Notes under the pieces: generated by a model
Seen by the model: only the letters and a program-made list of their open reading frames with translations
Database searches by the model: none
Told to the model about the DNA's origin: nothing
Source of the DNA: Trochalopteron elliotii
Lineage: Eukaryota; Chordata; Aves; Passeriformes; Leiothrichidae
Reading direction: 5' to 3'
Length of the DNA: 64,000 bases
Assembly: GCA_024734555.1 (NCBI GenBank)
Contig: JANPWX010000340.1
Coordinates: 1,024,665 to 1,088,664, forward strand
Part shown: positions 28,901 through 38,470 of the stretch, piece after piece
How positions within the stretch are numbered: position 1 is the first letter of the stretch
How the letters are laid out: every line of letters begins with the position of its first letter
Translations under genes and position numbers: made by a program

Positions 28901-31900
28901 GACAGATTGTGTTTTACCACAGGGCACTGTCTCTGGCACACGGATAATAGAGAGGAAGCTCCTGCTGGTGCTGTAGAATGGATGTACAAAATAAGAGGCT
29001 CGCTGGTAACTCGAGTCAACTGTCCCAGGCTCTCTGTCTGAATCTTGATGCAGGACACTTGCCTGGTGAGACAAAAAACCCAAACCAGTTAACTTCTCTA
29101 GTTAAGCAAGTCAGCTGCAAATCACTGACTTCTCTAGTTAAGCAAGTTAACTTCTCTAGTTAAGCAAGTCAGCTGCAAATCACCTTGGTGAGATAATCTG
29201 AGCTATGCCAAAAGACAGATCCCTCTGTGGAGAGCTCATGAGGAAAGCAACTGAGACCTGGACAATAAGCTCTCAGAGGGAGAGCCAAGATCTCATCTAA
29301 GATCTAGAACATGCTGAGGTGTTTCAGGTTTGAGTTACTCTGCCTCAGGAAGGAACAAGGAAGATGTCTGTGGGGCAGTAAATAGCTCTGACATGCACAC
29401 ATACCCCTGCCACAAGACACACCCTTCCTCACTCACCTCCAGGGAGACCAAGGTGCTGTTCCAGGCAGAGGTGTCCAGGCTAAATGAAGCTGTTCCGGAG
29501 TCCCCAGTGATGTACTTCTGCCTAAATTGCCGCTCAGCACAGTTTACTACAAGGAGGACTTCTTTGCTCTTCAGTGCCTTGCCTTGGTAATCAATTACTT
29601 TAATCTGAGAACATCATGGGGAGCAAGAGAAGTGCAGAAGAATCTAAATTAGCAGACAGGATCTCTGGCTTCCCCAAGTCAGGAGCAGTGTTTCCAAAGA
29701 CAGCAAGATCACTCTTTCAGTCACTAATAATTTTATCAACACTGCCACTGCTCCTTTCATATTACCACTTGCACTACCATGCTCATTCACAGAACCACAG
29801 AATCACAGAACGGGTAAGGCTGGAAGGAATCACAGTGGGTCATTTGGTCCAACCTCCAATGCTCTCCACTCCTTCACAGCGGAAGACTTCCTGGCTTCTG
29901 AAATTCCAAATGTTTGGCTTTGCATCCCACATATTAAAGCCCAAAGTTGCTCTTCCTCATGGGTTATTTGGTAAATGTCAGTTGTGGGTGTTATTCTGAC
30001 ATTGGACAATTCAAGAGTTTTGTCTCTGGGAGTCATTTGTGCCCTCCCAGGCCCCTGGCTAGAGATGGGGTCAGAAAAGACAGTAAGTAAAGGTTACTGT
30101 GAAATATTGCTCACGCTCTCCCCTTCAAAGAACTGAAACTGGGAATTACCTTTCCTCTGTACATCTGTCCAGGGTGGTAGTAAGAATTCACATCATCAAA
30201 CAAGGCCATCCCGCCAATCCTGGAGATCAGTAATTTGCGGGAAGCATTGACCTGTATCCCTGAATGAAAGCAGCAGGACAGAAACATGAGAGGGAGCAAG
30301 AAAGCCAAGCTCTCCTCAGTAATTTCCCTGCAGTGACCCACTGGTAATACAGATGGAGATGTTCAGCTGCACACACATTTTATGTCCCAGTGGTGATCTG
30401 CCCAAGATTCTGGGTCTCTGGTCTTCCTCCCACTTAACTTCTAGATTTTAGAGAGCCTCACCACCTGACACCACACTCAGAGTGAGTGTGTCACGTCACC
30501 AAGAGCTGCTGTTTCTGTCTCTATCTGTGAGGTTGGATAGCAGGCCCCAATGGGCTCAGAAGGCTCAGATCCCTTGCTAAGCCTGAAAGCCTCCAGTGCT
30601 TTTGGTCAGATTAGCACATCTTCACCTGCCTCTTCCCGGGCCCCAGAAATTCCAGAGTTACCTGTGGCAGCCTCCACCAGTGAGGCCTCTGCATCTATGC
30701 TGTCCTGATAGTACCGAAAGTCTCGGCTGAAGGAGGACAGGCTCACATTTTTGGAGAAGCAACCTGCCTCATCTGTCTGAAAGTACAGAGAGAAGAAACA
30801 AGGTCTGAGCAGGTCACTTGGATTACAAGTTATGGAAGTGGCAGAGGAATAATGGTATGAAATCGCTGCTCTCAAGGTGCTTTGCTTTTTGGCATTGCAG
30901 CCCAGGATGTGGAGAAGGCAATGATGAGGCCCAGTCAAAGTCATCAGGCACAGCTGCTGAGAGGCAGCACCAGTAGCAGTGGCCAAGCAGCCAAAACAAC
31001 GGGTTAACATTGCTATTACTTCAGCTAAAGGACCCAGCAGCCTTGTCTTGCCCTGAGCCTGAGCACAAATGCCTCTGAATATGGCTCAGCTCTTCCTAAG
31101 CATCTCACCTGGTTGCTGAATTTGTGACAGAGATCAGGTTTGGAATCACTGGGCAGGAAAGGGGCTATCTTCTGACAAAGGCTCACATGAACCTTCCCCT
31201 GGACACTTTTCCCACGAGTGTATCTGTTTTGGGGGAGCAGGGAAAGGAAGAAACAGTCAGACACAGTGGGAGAACACATGGCTTGCTTTGCATAGCCCTA
31301 GATACCACTCACTGCTGGATATTCACAATATAGCACAAGAGTGGCAGCCACACAGCAGGCCCAGGAGTCCTGACCCAGCAACTGGGGTCAGGCCAGGGCT
31401 GTGCAGTGATGGGAGACCAAGGGCTTTATGATATAACTACCATCAAACGAAATTGTTTTGGGTAACTAGAGTGTTGTAGGTGCTGACTGCACTACATATC
31501 AGCATCGCCTGCAATAACCCCAGGATGTGCTGAAGGCATTCGTCATCTTAAGAGCAGAAACATCAGTGATGCAAAAAGTACCTTCTATTAAAAAATCACC
31601 TTTACATGGGGCTAACTGTAGTGTTATCCTTGGATCATACCTGGGGCAATTCCTTTTTACCTCCCTCTAGTTTCCACTCGAGCATAATCTGGAAAAGCTT
31701 CTCTTCATTTCCCATGAGTTTGTTCTTCAGGGAGAGGAACACCACACATCTGCTACGGCCTGTCCCACAAACAGTTTCTTGTCAAAGGTTGCTCCCCCAG
31801 ATTTTTTATGTGGGGATTTGTGGAGTGTGTTTAGAAAAGACACATTAGACTATCAGAATGATAGTTACAGGAATGCTTTGTGTTGCCTCAGGATGCAAAC

Positions 31901-34900
31901 AGCTGCCATGGAAGATTCTGGCTTCCTGTGACTGAAGTGTAGTAAACTTGCCCTTAGCTCCTCATGGTTACCCATCCATCTTGTGCACATCAGGCCAGAA
32001 ATTAACACAGGGCCATCCCTCCCATCAGAATCCTCACCTGCCACACACCCGGAGCAGGAAGGTTGTATCTAGTGCATAAATCTGATTTGGCACCTCAAAG
32101 CTCACTTCAAATTTTGGCAGCACTGGAAGGGAAAAACAGAGAACTGTAGGAAACACAGGCCAGGGACAGCCTTCACAAAGAATTAACATAAAGGCAGACT
32201 GTGGTGGAATAAGGGACAGGAAATGGAGAAGGAAGGTGGTGAGAAGGGGAAAGGAAAGATTTTCCATGTATGTTTAAGAGATTTGTGTGTAGGTCCTGGA
32301 TGATTTGCTCCTTCCCAAACTAAAACCAAACATGCCCATGTCCCTCCCTTCTGATAGCTGTTTTCACTGAGAGAAGGCTGGCCTCCCAATACAGTTGATT
32401 AGGGAATAAAAGGGAAGTGAGAGGGCACTAGACTTCATATTCCCTGTAAAAGTCCATCCTAAATTGTCCTGTTTTATCTGACTCTGAGATCCATAGGAAT
32501 CAGCTGTGTCAGAGGTCTGGGGCCATGCACAACACTCCTCCCACACACTAAACCAAGGTCCCCAAGTGGTCTCCTCTCCTGAGCCTCAGCTCAGACTCTT
32601 TTCTATGACAGATGCTACTACTTTTTCTATTTGCCCCTAGGGTGGTTATCAAGGAATAAACACCCTGCTCCCTGGACCAGGAGTGCAGGATCCTCCCAGG
32701 AGCCCAGACAAACCCCCGTGTGCTCATACCGCGCTCCTTAACGGAGAAGCTGCCGTAGGCTCCGGCGCTGGTGACGTTGATGACGTACGTCCCCAGCAGG
32801 GGCTCATCGCTCAGCTGGAAGGACAGGTCTGCAATGCCACCCCGAGGGACCACGTCCTGCCACTGCTCTATCTGGTTGTTCTTAGGGTCCTACACCCACA
32901 AGAAAAGAAAGAGTTGTTCCAGCATCACTTTGACCCACATCCCACGGAAACTGAGCTCCAGGGTTTTAGTGTTGTAGGCTACCAGGTTCTATAGCTAAGA
33001 AAATGAGGTTTAGTATAGACTGATCAGGAAATTTTGAAGACATGATAATGTTCAAATTCTGCTCCCAATATCTGAGCCTCCTCCTACACTTATTTAAATT
33101 CTGATCTTAAGCAAAGATCCTTCACAGTATTCTAACTTTCTTTCATAAGCATCCAAGTTTTCTATTTATTCTCTTGCAAGTCTAGAACAACAGATTTCTA
33201 CTGATGTGCCTGGGAGCACAACCTCAAAGAAGTGTATAAAAAAGAAGCTGAAAGGAGTATGTTAGTTTAAGAATTTAACATACAACAACAACAAACAAAG
33301 AAGGTCTACTATTCCACTCAGAAGTCTGTAAAATCTACCAGAAGCTGAATATTAACAGCACAGTGAAATGACTGCTGTCACCATTACTCTAACATGAGAT
33401 TTCAGCATTACTCACCAGGAGAAACAGGGAAATCTGGGGAGAAAAAAAATGCAAAAACATTAGAAAAGAGAAACACATGCCAGCACAACACACAAGGTAC
33501 TTCAGACTCAGAGCCCTCTCTGAAGGATGTGCAACTGGTGATTTGGAAACTTAAGAGCACTGGCAACAATACAGAGTAAAACAAATGCTACCAAAAAGGA
33601 GAAATACCAGGTGGGATCATTACAGTAAGGTCTGGAGAAAGGGAAAGGAAAAACCAATCTGGAGGCTACACAGCACTTGCTAATGACTTCCTGACAGAAA
33701 AACTCAGAAGTCACTACCCAAACAAACCTAGCTCTGGTTCAGGTGCTGTCTTAAAAGGGTTACAGAGGTATAGAATCACATAATTTGGAAAGAACCTCTG
33801 GAGACCACCTAATCCAACATCCTGCTGAAACACATCTTCCTGAGCAGATTGCTCATAGCCTTCTCCAGCTGGGTTCTGAACATCTCCAAGGATGAAAATG
33901 CCTTTTCTGGACACATTTCCACATTGTTGGAATCAAAAAGTTTGTCCTAATGTCTAAGCAGTATTTCCCACATTCCAATTTGCAGGGTGCAGATTAAAAG
34001 CACCCTTCCCCACAAGAAGGAAAACCTGATTAACCATCTATGCACTCCCCCCGTGACACCATCACTTCAGCAATCAGTATGTCCCATATTTGCAGTTGCA
34101 TGACTATTCTACCAAGATCAGCAAGAGACATGCACGCCTCTGCCATCTTCCTGGCAGTTACTATTCCCCTCTGCATACTCATAAAACCTGCCAGGGATGA
34201 ATGTGGAAAAGTTGGAGCTTTGGCAGATGAGCAGGGTGGAAAGGAGGTAGGATCCATGCATGGTACAAGGCAGCCTCTTCCACAGCCCCCAGGAGTTGCT
34301 TACCGAATCGTTGAGTGCAAGGAATTCCTCATCCAGAGTCACAATGCGAAATTTCACTGAAGGCAAGGAAATCAGGGAATATATTATCAGATCTCAGTTT
34401 TTCCCTGCAGACCCCTGGTTCCATGTGCTTCCCCAGCTCCTGTCCTCATTCTAGACAAAGCTGTGGTAACATCTGACACTAACATCCCCACATGTAAGGT
34501 ACAATGGACATGGTTATCATTATCTACTGCCTCCTGCGACTCCACAGTCATCACAAGCCAGACATGACAAACACTGCAACACCACTCAGCAAGAGACATG
34601 GTCCCAAAGCCTTCTGCTAGGGCTGTTCAAGCTTTTCAGGGCATCACAGTCTTTCCATATGGTGCAACCAGAAAAAGGCCTGGGACCCTCAGTTGCTCCC
34701 ATCTGCACCTCACCTGTCTGCCCTGGTTCATAGATGGGCTTGTCTGTTTGGATGATGGTGCCACTCCTGGCCTTGCAGATCAGGACCTTTTTCTGCTCCT
34801 CAACATTGACCCCATCTCCTGTGATGGTCAGTTTTACAGTGGCAACCTCCTCTGTGCCATCAGCTGGAGGGGCAACCTGTGCAGACAGAGAGAGAAGAGC

Positions 34901-36679
34901 ATACAGGCCCCAGGTGATCATCTGAGAGTAAAGTGGAACAACTAACTGGTTCCCTCCCACTGTGCCAGGAGGGAACAATCACCAACAACCTCTGAAACCA
35001 GATCACATCCAGATCTCACACAGTCCTACATGAACAGCAGGAGGCCCTGCATGACATGGAATCTGTCCTTTTTCCCACTGGTGACAATTAAGCATCTGGC
35101 ACTTTTGAGTCTTCAGACTTGTTCAGGAAGATGGGCAGATGACAGGAAGGTGGGAGATGGTAGCAGAGAATCAAAGGGAGTGATCGAGCAGTTGCACAAC
35201 CTCAAATGTCAGGCTTTTAGAACTACCCCGAACTTACAAGCAAGAAATCCAAAGTAGAAAACACAACCAGAAGGAGTCTGGACACCAAAGACCTCAGCAG
35301 CCTCAGCACAAAATATACAGTATAACTGAAAGGATATTGGTTAGACATGTCTGCCTTATCCCAGATCTTTGCTAAGTTCTCACTAACAATAAATAACCTC
35401 TAAGATGCCATTTAGAAACAGCAAGCATATCCATTTCCATCCAACTGGTCTTCGGTCGCTCCCAAGAGCTGAGTTGCTGCCTGACTTCAGGTACTACAGA
35501 AACTGCACTATGTCCTGCAAGACACCATTTCCCCAGGCTTTAGCTGTGAACCTGCACAAGTCCTTTACAAAGAGCTAAAGCTGCTTCATCTGTAATGGAG
35601 GAGGAGAACACAGGTGGTATCCAGAATTCTGGTAGATTTTAATGAATGCAAATTCCATTTAAAAATTAGATTCAGAGAGGAAATTCATTGCTAACCAACA
35701 GACTGTGTTGGGCTCTGCATCCCTAGACACCACCTATTCCCCTTCCTGAAAGGCTCACACCAAGACAAAGTAGACCCTACCCACATCACCCCTGGTTAGG
35801 GAGCAACACAAGCATTTTCCTGAAAGGAAAATCAGTGATGGCATTTGCCTAGGGTGGCTCACCCAGAACTTAGTGCACAGGAAAGTCTTCTTCTTCTGGA
35901 TGGTTTCTTGCATTAAGAGCTCCTGTCCTGTAGAGCGCTCCAAGGCCAGACTCACTTGAATTTTTTCTTCATGACAGGTGATATGGAGGCAGGCAACCTG
36001 GGTGGAGGGGTACCGGAGAGCTGCAGGGATCACCACCAGGTAGTGTCTGTGGTGGGGGGAAGCAGCAGAGGTGGTATCAGTCTGAGGTCTCAAGAGGTGT
36101 AAGAAAGCTTCCCCGCTGTGGCCCACTACTGCAGAATCCCTCAGCAACGTGCCATGGCTCCCATCAATATTCAAAAGCAACAGCAAGCCCAGCAAAGTGG
36201 TTGCTTCACTGAAACTTGAGAAATAGTTTCTGCTTGATTAGCTTTAGTAGGGCCCTATAATTTTTTTCAAACCCCTTATTCCAGTAATCTCCTGAACTCT
36301 CCAAAAACATCCCATGCAGTCTTCAGAAGAAGTGGTTTCATAACCTTGCAGTCTAGACACTGATGATCTGATCTGCCTTGCAACTGCAGAGCGAACACCT
36401 CTGGGCCCAAGGTCTGACCTGAAAGACCCCCAAAAAGCTGCCTTATATTGACCTGCAGGAGTCAAATTAAGGCATGGGAGGCAAGGTGTATGACTCAGCT
36501 ACTCCTTGGGGTGATCTGATAGAGCAGGAAGCATGAGAGCTGATGGCATGGGATGTGGTCCATCTAGCTAGACCGATGCCTTCATGAAAAAGACTGAAAC
36601 AGGAGCTCAGCATCACTCACAGTTGGTGAGAAGCAGCTGCAGCATGGAACAGAAGGCTCAGGAGGATGGCTATCCTCAT
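14691..36679 (-). CDS. A2ML1: Alpha-2-macroglobulin-like protein 1 (A2ML1-type) protease inhibitor, complete, 35 exons
   Basis: Secreted thioester protease trap of the A2M family. Joining 35 exons with GT/AG borders gives 4,323 bases including the stop, 1,440 residues, close to the usual length of about 1,450-1,475. Seen in order: hydrophobic signal peptide (about residues 1-17), FIQ/IIQTDKPIYEPGQT in MG2, bait region about 666-715, VPDTITEW in MG7, thioester GCGEQN with Cys956-Gln959, helical thioester domain, and a C-terminus with VYDYYNP ending in Cys-Ile. At least seven N-glycosylation sequons are visible. A2ML1 rather than A2M is chosen from PEGVLVEKAHSS, LPSGC..NVG, HTFMKGGVD, VDVEMTSY and IVAWL..QQNAYGGF, which fit A2ML1 better. 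The ATG at 36679 follows a TATA box and opens a signal peptide. It is the upstream member of a tandem pair. Which avian A2ML1 paralogue it is remains open. Exon coordinates are in the block entries below. Confidence 0.93.
17108..20127 (-). CDS. A2ML1: A2ML1-type gene, exons 25-29: thioester (alpha-helical) domain
   Basis: Exon 25 20046-20127 (82 bases, HPDGSYSEFGTKDDYGNTW), exon 26 19524-19680 (157, LTAFVVKCFVQAKPYIYLD), exon 27 19252-19326 (75, GGVDGEVPLAAYITAAYLE), exon 28 17953-18115 (163, TYTQALLAYTFALAKD), exon 29 17108-17325 (218, VDVEMTSYILLALL, NAYGGFASTQ). Residues 995-1226. Exon 26 ends in HTFMK directly before GGVD, placing His1070 at the position that decides thioester chemistry in this superfamily. 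Confidence 0.93.
20290..20466 (-). CDS. A2ML1: A2ML1-type gene, exon 24: internal thioester
   Basis: This 177-base exon encodes MPHGCGEQNMVLFAP followed by VYVLQYLEK. The internal thioester forms between Cys956 and Gln959 of the GCGEQ motif, buried until bait cleavage and then reacting covalently with the trapped protease. The motif is complete, so the gene is expected to make a chemically competent inhibitor. The frame enters in phase 1 and leaves in phase 1. Confidence 0.95.
20865..23407 (-). CDS. A2ML1: A2ML1-type gene, exons 19-23: MG7 and CUB part
   Basis: Exon 19 23188-23407 (220 bases, SVPDTITEWKAGMFC), exon 20 22565-22691 (127), exon 21 22161-22282 (122, ELCGGEIPFVPKQGQKD), exon 22 21644-21698 (55, PEGVLVEKAHSSILCPKK), exon 23 20865-20948 (84, LNVVEGSVRATVSV). 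They encode residues 733-935. Exon 22 is short and has no start codon, but its peptide, phase and splice sites fit the family well. VPDTITEW is the classic A2M-domain signature. Confidence 0.92.
22912..23130 (-). mobile_element. CR1 LINE internal fragment (intron 19 of the complete gene)
   Basis: On the plus strand it shows the reverse complement of CR1 coding sequence, e.g. tgcacttggccctgctgaac and ctcaagcctgtcaag, then the block around gtgacttctcaaagagg. It lies in the same orientation as the host gene. Diverged. Confidence 0.65.
24657..25991 (-). CDS. A2ML1: A2ML1-type gene, exons 16-18: bait region
   Basis: Exon 16 25875-25991 (117 bases, IYGLFPPVYNSRYPPQV), exon 17 25202-25349 (148, EMGLKIMSNTNIKKPRLCP), exon 18 24657-24768 (112, ending near HFHQTWLWNLYSVG). 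In the family the bait is the stretch between the Cys-Pro after the KKP motif and the conserved F/H-TWLW motif, here about residues 666-715. It holds several arginines (MRRG, ISRP, AQRY), phenylalanines and methionines, and so can be cut by trypsin-like and chymotrypsin-like proteases. The bait is normally the fastest-changing part of the family, so little conservation is expected. Confidence 0.88.
26344..28421 (-). CDS. A2ML1: A2ML1-type gene, exons 13-15: MG5/MG6
   Basis: Exon 13 28358-28421 is 64 bases with acceptor ttctctag and donor gtaagt, and encodes VTGKREIVHAGQQ. Exon 14 is 27456-27601 (146) and exon 15 is 26344-26493 (150). Exon 13 was identified because the flanking phases demand a length of 3n+1 and because the neighbouring paralogue has a matching 64-base exon (VTGKSGIVVRGQR). 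Exon 15 carries the family sequence LHLQAAPGSTCAVWAVD. These exons encode residues 488-607. Confidence 0.88.
28832..33433 (-). CDS. A2ML1: A2ML1-type gene, exons 5-12: MG2 to MG5
   Basis: Exon 5 33416-33433 (18 bases, ISLFLL; see finding), exon 6 32730-32889 (160, DPKNNQIEQWQDV), exon 7 32038-32122 (85, VLPKFEVSFEVP), exon 8 31109-31223 (115), exon 9 30662-30776 (115), exon 10 30150-30259 (110), exon 11 29437-29604 (168), exon 12 28832-29062 (231, FVHPFYSTSRSFLSI). Together they encode residues 154-487, the macroglobulin domains of the ring that surrounds a trapped protease. All borders are GT/AG and frames are open. Only exon 5 is uncertain, because it is short and poorly conserved. Confidence 0.88.
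29089..29183. repeat. Short tandem duplication next to exon 12
   Basis: The 19-base block acttctctagttaagcaag occurs three times (29092, 29128, 29150), and tcagctgcaaatcac follows the first and third copies. It ends 27 bases from the exon 12 acceptor of the complete gene, inside the branch-point and polypyrimidine area of intron 11. Copies are identical, so the duplication is recent. Confidence 0.9.
29788..29905 (-). mobile_element. CR1 LINE 3' end (intron 10 of the complete gene)
   Basis: Starts with cacagaatcacagaac, the reverse complement of the CR1 terminal repeat, followed by gggtcatttggtccaacctcc. Truncated after about 115 bases. Confidence 0.8.
33768..34028 (-). mobile_element. CR1 LINE 3' fragment (intron 4 of the complete gene)
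   Basis: Reverse-complement CR1 tail: tagaatcacataatttgg, gagaccacctaatccaacat, ttctccagctgggttctgaa, then the upstream part containing tttgtcctaatgtctaagc. About 260 bases. Confidence 0.8.
34304..36679 (-). CDS. A2ML1: A2ML1-type gene, exons 1-4: signal peptide, MG1 and start of MG2
   Basis: Exon 1 36621-36679 (59 bases) carries the ATG and a leucine/alanine-rich signal peptide starting MRIAILLSLLF. Exon 2 35863-36046 (184) begins with HYLVVIPAALRYPS, the typical family start of the mature chain. Exon 3 34714-34876 (163) contains GTIIQTDKPIYEPGQT, the family hallmark of MG2. Exon 4 34304-34356 (53) encodes VKFRIVTLDEEF. Phases 2-0-1-0 agree at every junction. The residues covered are 1-153. 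Confidence 0.93.
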
Positions 36680-36737
36680 CCTGTGGGTTCTTGCTGCCCA
36701 GTCTCAAATGGCTCTTCCTCTGAAATCTATGAGGCTG

Positions 36738-36743
36738 TTTATA
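36738..36743 (-). promoter_or_regulatory. TATA box of the complete A2ML1-type gene
   Basis: TATAAA on the minus strand, directly after a C-run, 59 bases upstream of the ATG at 36679. A start site about 30 bases downstream would give a 5' UTR of only about 30 bases with no intervening ATG. Spacing and context make it a convincing core promoter. Confidence 0.7.
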
Positions 36744-38185
36744 GGGGGGGGTAATTTCTTTCTAGCACAGCCTAAATGAAGAGGTGGGATGTGGGGAGGA
36801 GCCAGCCTCTCCCCACCTCTCCCTCTCTCCTGAAATTCCACACAGACAGCTGTAAGGACAAATGTACTGTGCCAAGTGCCCCTTAGCCAATAGCAGCCAC
36901 TCTGGCTGCCATCCACCAGTTCAGAACATCCCCTCCTGCAAGGCTGCCGTGGAGACACCTGACCAAATGGACTTCTCGTGGCAAAAAACAGTGAGAACTT
37001 TGCTGATCAGTGACCCAGGCCAGGTCCTGATCACTTGTCACTTGCATCCCTTTGTTTCAGCTGGAGATGGATTGCTGCTGTGCAGCCTGCAGCAAGAACT
37101 GCCCCCTGCACACAGCAGTGTCCTCGTTCAGGACAGAGCTCAGGAGCTCTGGATCAGATTAGGGGGATGTGGATCTCCTCAGGCTGTCTGGCATGAGAAT
37201 GGAGCAAATCCTTCCATATGCGTAAGGAAGCCTGCAGCAACACTGCCACCAGCCAGCAACCACTAATGAGCTAATGACTTTGCCTTTTCCTTCCCTGCAT
37301 ACCATGAGGAAAATGGAAACAAATACTGGCCCACAGAGGCCATTAGTCATGGCACCATCTGCAAGGAGGGGGCCTCAGGAACAGTTTCCCGTTCTTCATT
37401 ATTCATATCTGGATCTAAAAGTTCTGGCGTCCTGGGATACAGCCTTTTGGTTCTGCTTTTGAACCTGAGGGTCAGGTTAAAACTTGCAAATTAAATATGT
37501 GGGACATTTTGTAAGCACTGATGGCAGCCTATAGAGTGGGTAGGCAATTGTCCTAGTTAACCAGTCTGGCCTCCAGAAAAGCACAGTCACCACATAAACT
37601 GCCTGCTGTGAGCAGTCCACAAAATGCATCTGAGTCTTGTGTGAGACAGCATTAGTTAGTCTGGGCTGAAATATACAAGGGACTGTCTTTATAATACAGA
37701 TAGCTACAGTTCTGTGCCTGGAAATATTTCCCAGTGCTATTTAATAGACAATGCAGCCTAAGCTTTCCATACTTGAGTCCCAACATGATGTTACTCAAGC
37801 AGGCAGTTGGGATCTCTTCACCTGGCAAAAACAGCAGGAGGCACAGCAATGTTCAGCTAACTCAGGAGCCCTGTTCCCAAGGCTCTCCACAGTCTGTTCC
37901 CAGATGGAGTTGAGAAGACTGACATGCATCATGGGGGCTGCACATGATGTACAGGATGTTACTGCTAGCTAATATTGCCTTTGTCTCAAGTGAACATCTC
38001 ACTGTTCAGCTGATTGAGATAACTGGCCAGAGGCTGATAGAAGTCAACTGTGAGTTGGTCTAAATCACTGTTAGGCTCCTTGGCAAGGGAGACTAGACAC
38101 TTTTTATTTTGATGAACACATTCTTCCCATTCTTGTCTCTTTGTGTCCTTCTCTGAGAAAGAGGTCACGTTACTGAGAATGACAG
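36744..38185. other. Upstream flank of the complete A2ML1-type gene
   Basis: Presumed promoter-proximal region. A pyrimidine-rich stretch lies near 36796-36835. An open frame of 134 codons runs away from the gene at 36862-37266 on the plus strand, with no motif or splice support. Otherwise I see nothing assignable. Confidence 0.4.
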
Positions 38186-38470
38186 GCACAGAATCACAGA
38201 ATGAGGGAGACTGGAAGGTACCACAGTGGGTCATCTGGTCCAACCTCCCTGATGAAGTTGATTCCTCCCACAGCACATTGCACCAGATTGCATCCAGTCA
38301 GTTTTCAAATATCTCCAGTGAGGGAGAATCCATAACCTCTCTGGGCAATCTGTTCCAGTGCTCTGTCACCCGCACAGTAAGAAGTTCTTCCTCATATTCA
38401 TGTGGAATTTCCTGTGCATCAGTTTTTGCCTCTTTTCCTATTGCTTAGCACTACTGAAAAGAGTCTGCCA
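38186..38470 (-). mobile_element. CR1 LINE 3' end
   Basis: Reverse-complement CR1: cacagaatcacagaatgagg, gtcatctggtccaacctcc, a block around aaatatctccagtgagggag, then gttccagtgctctgtcaccc. One of the best-preserved CR1 tails in the window. Confidence 0.85.

Noticed and set aside
36862..37266. A 134-codon plus-strand frame divergent from the complete gene's promoter
   Set aside because: No family resemblance and no supporting signals; probably chance in the promoter flank.
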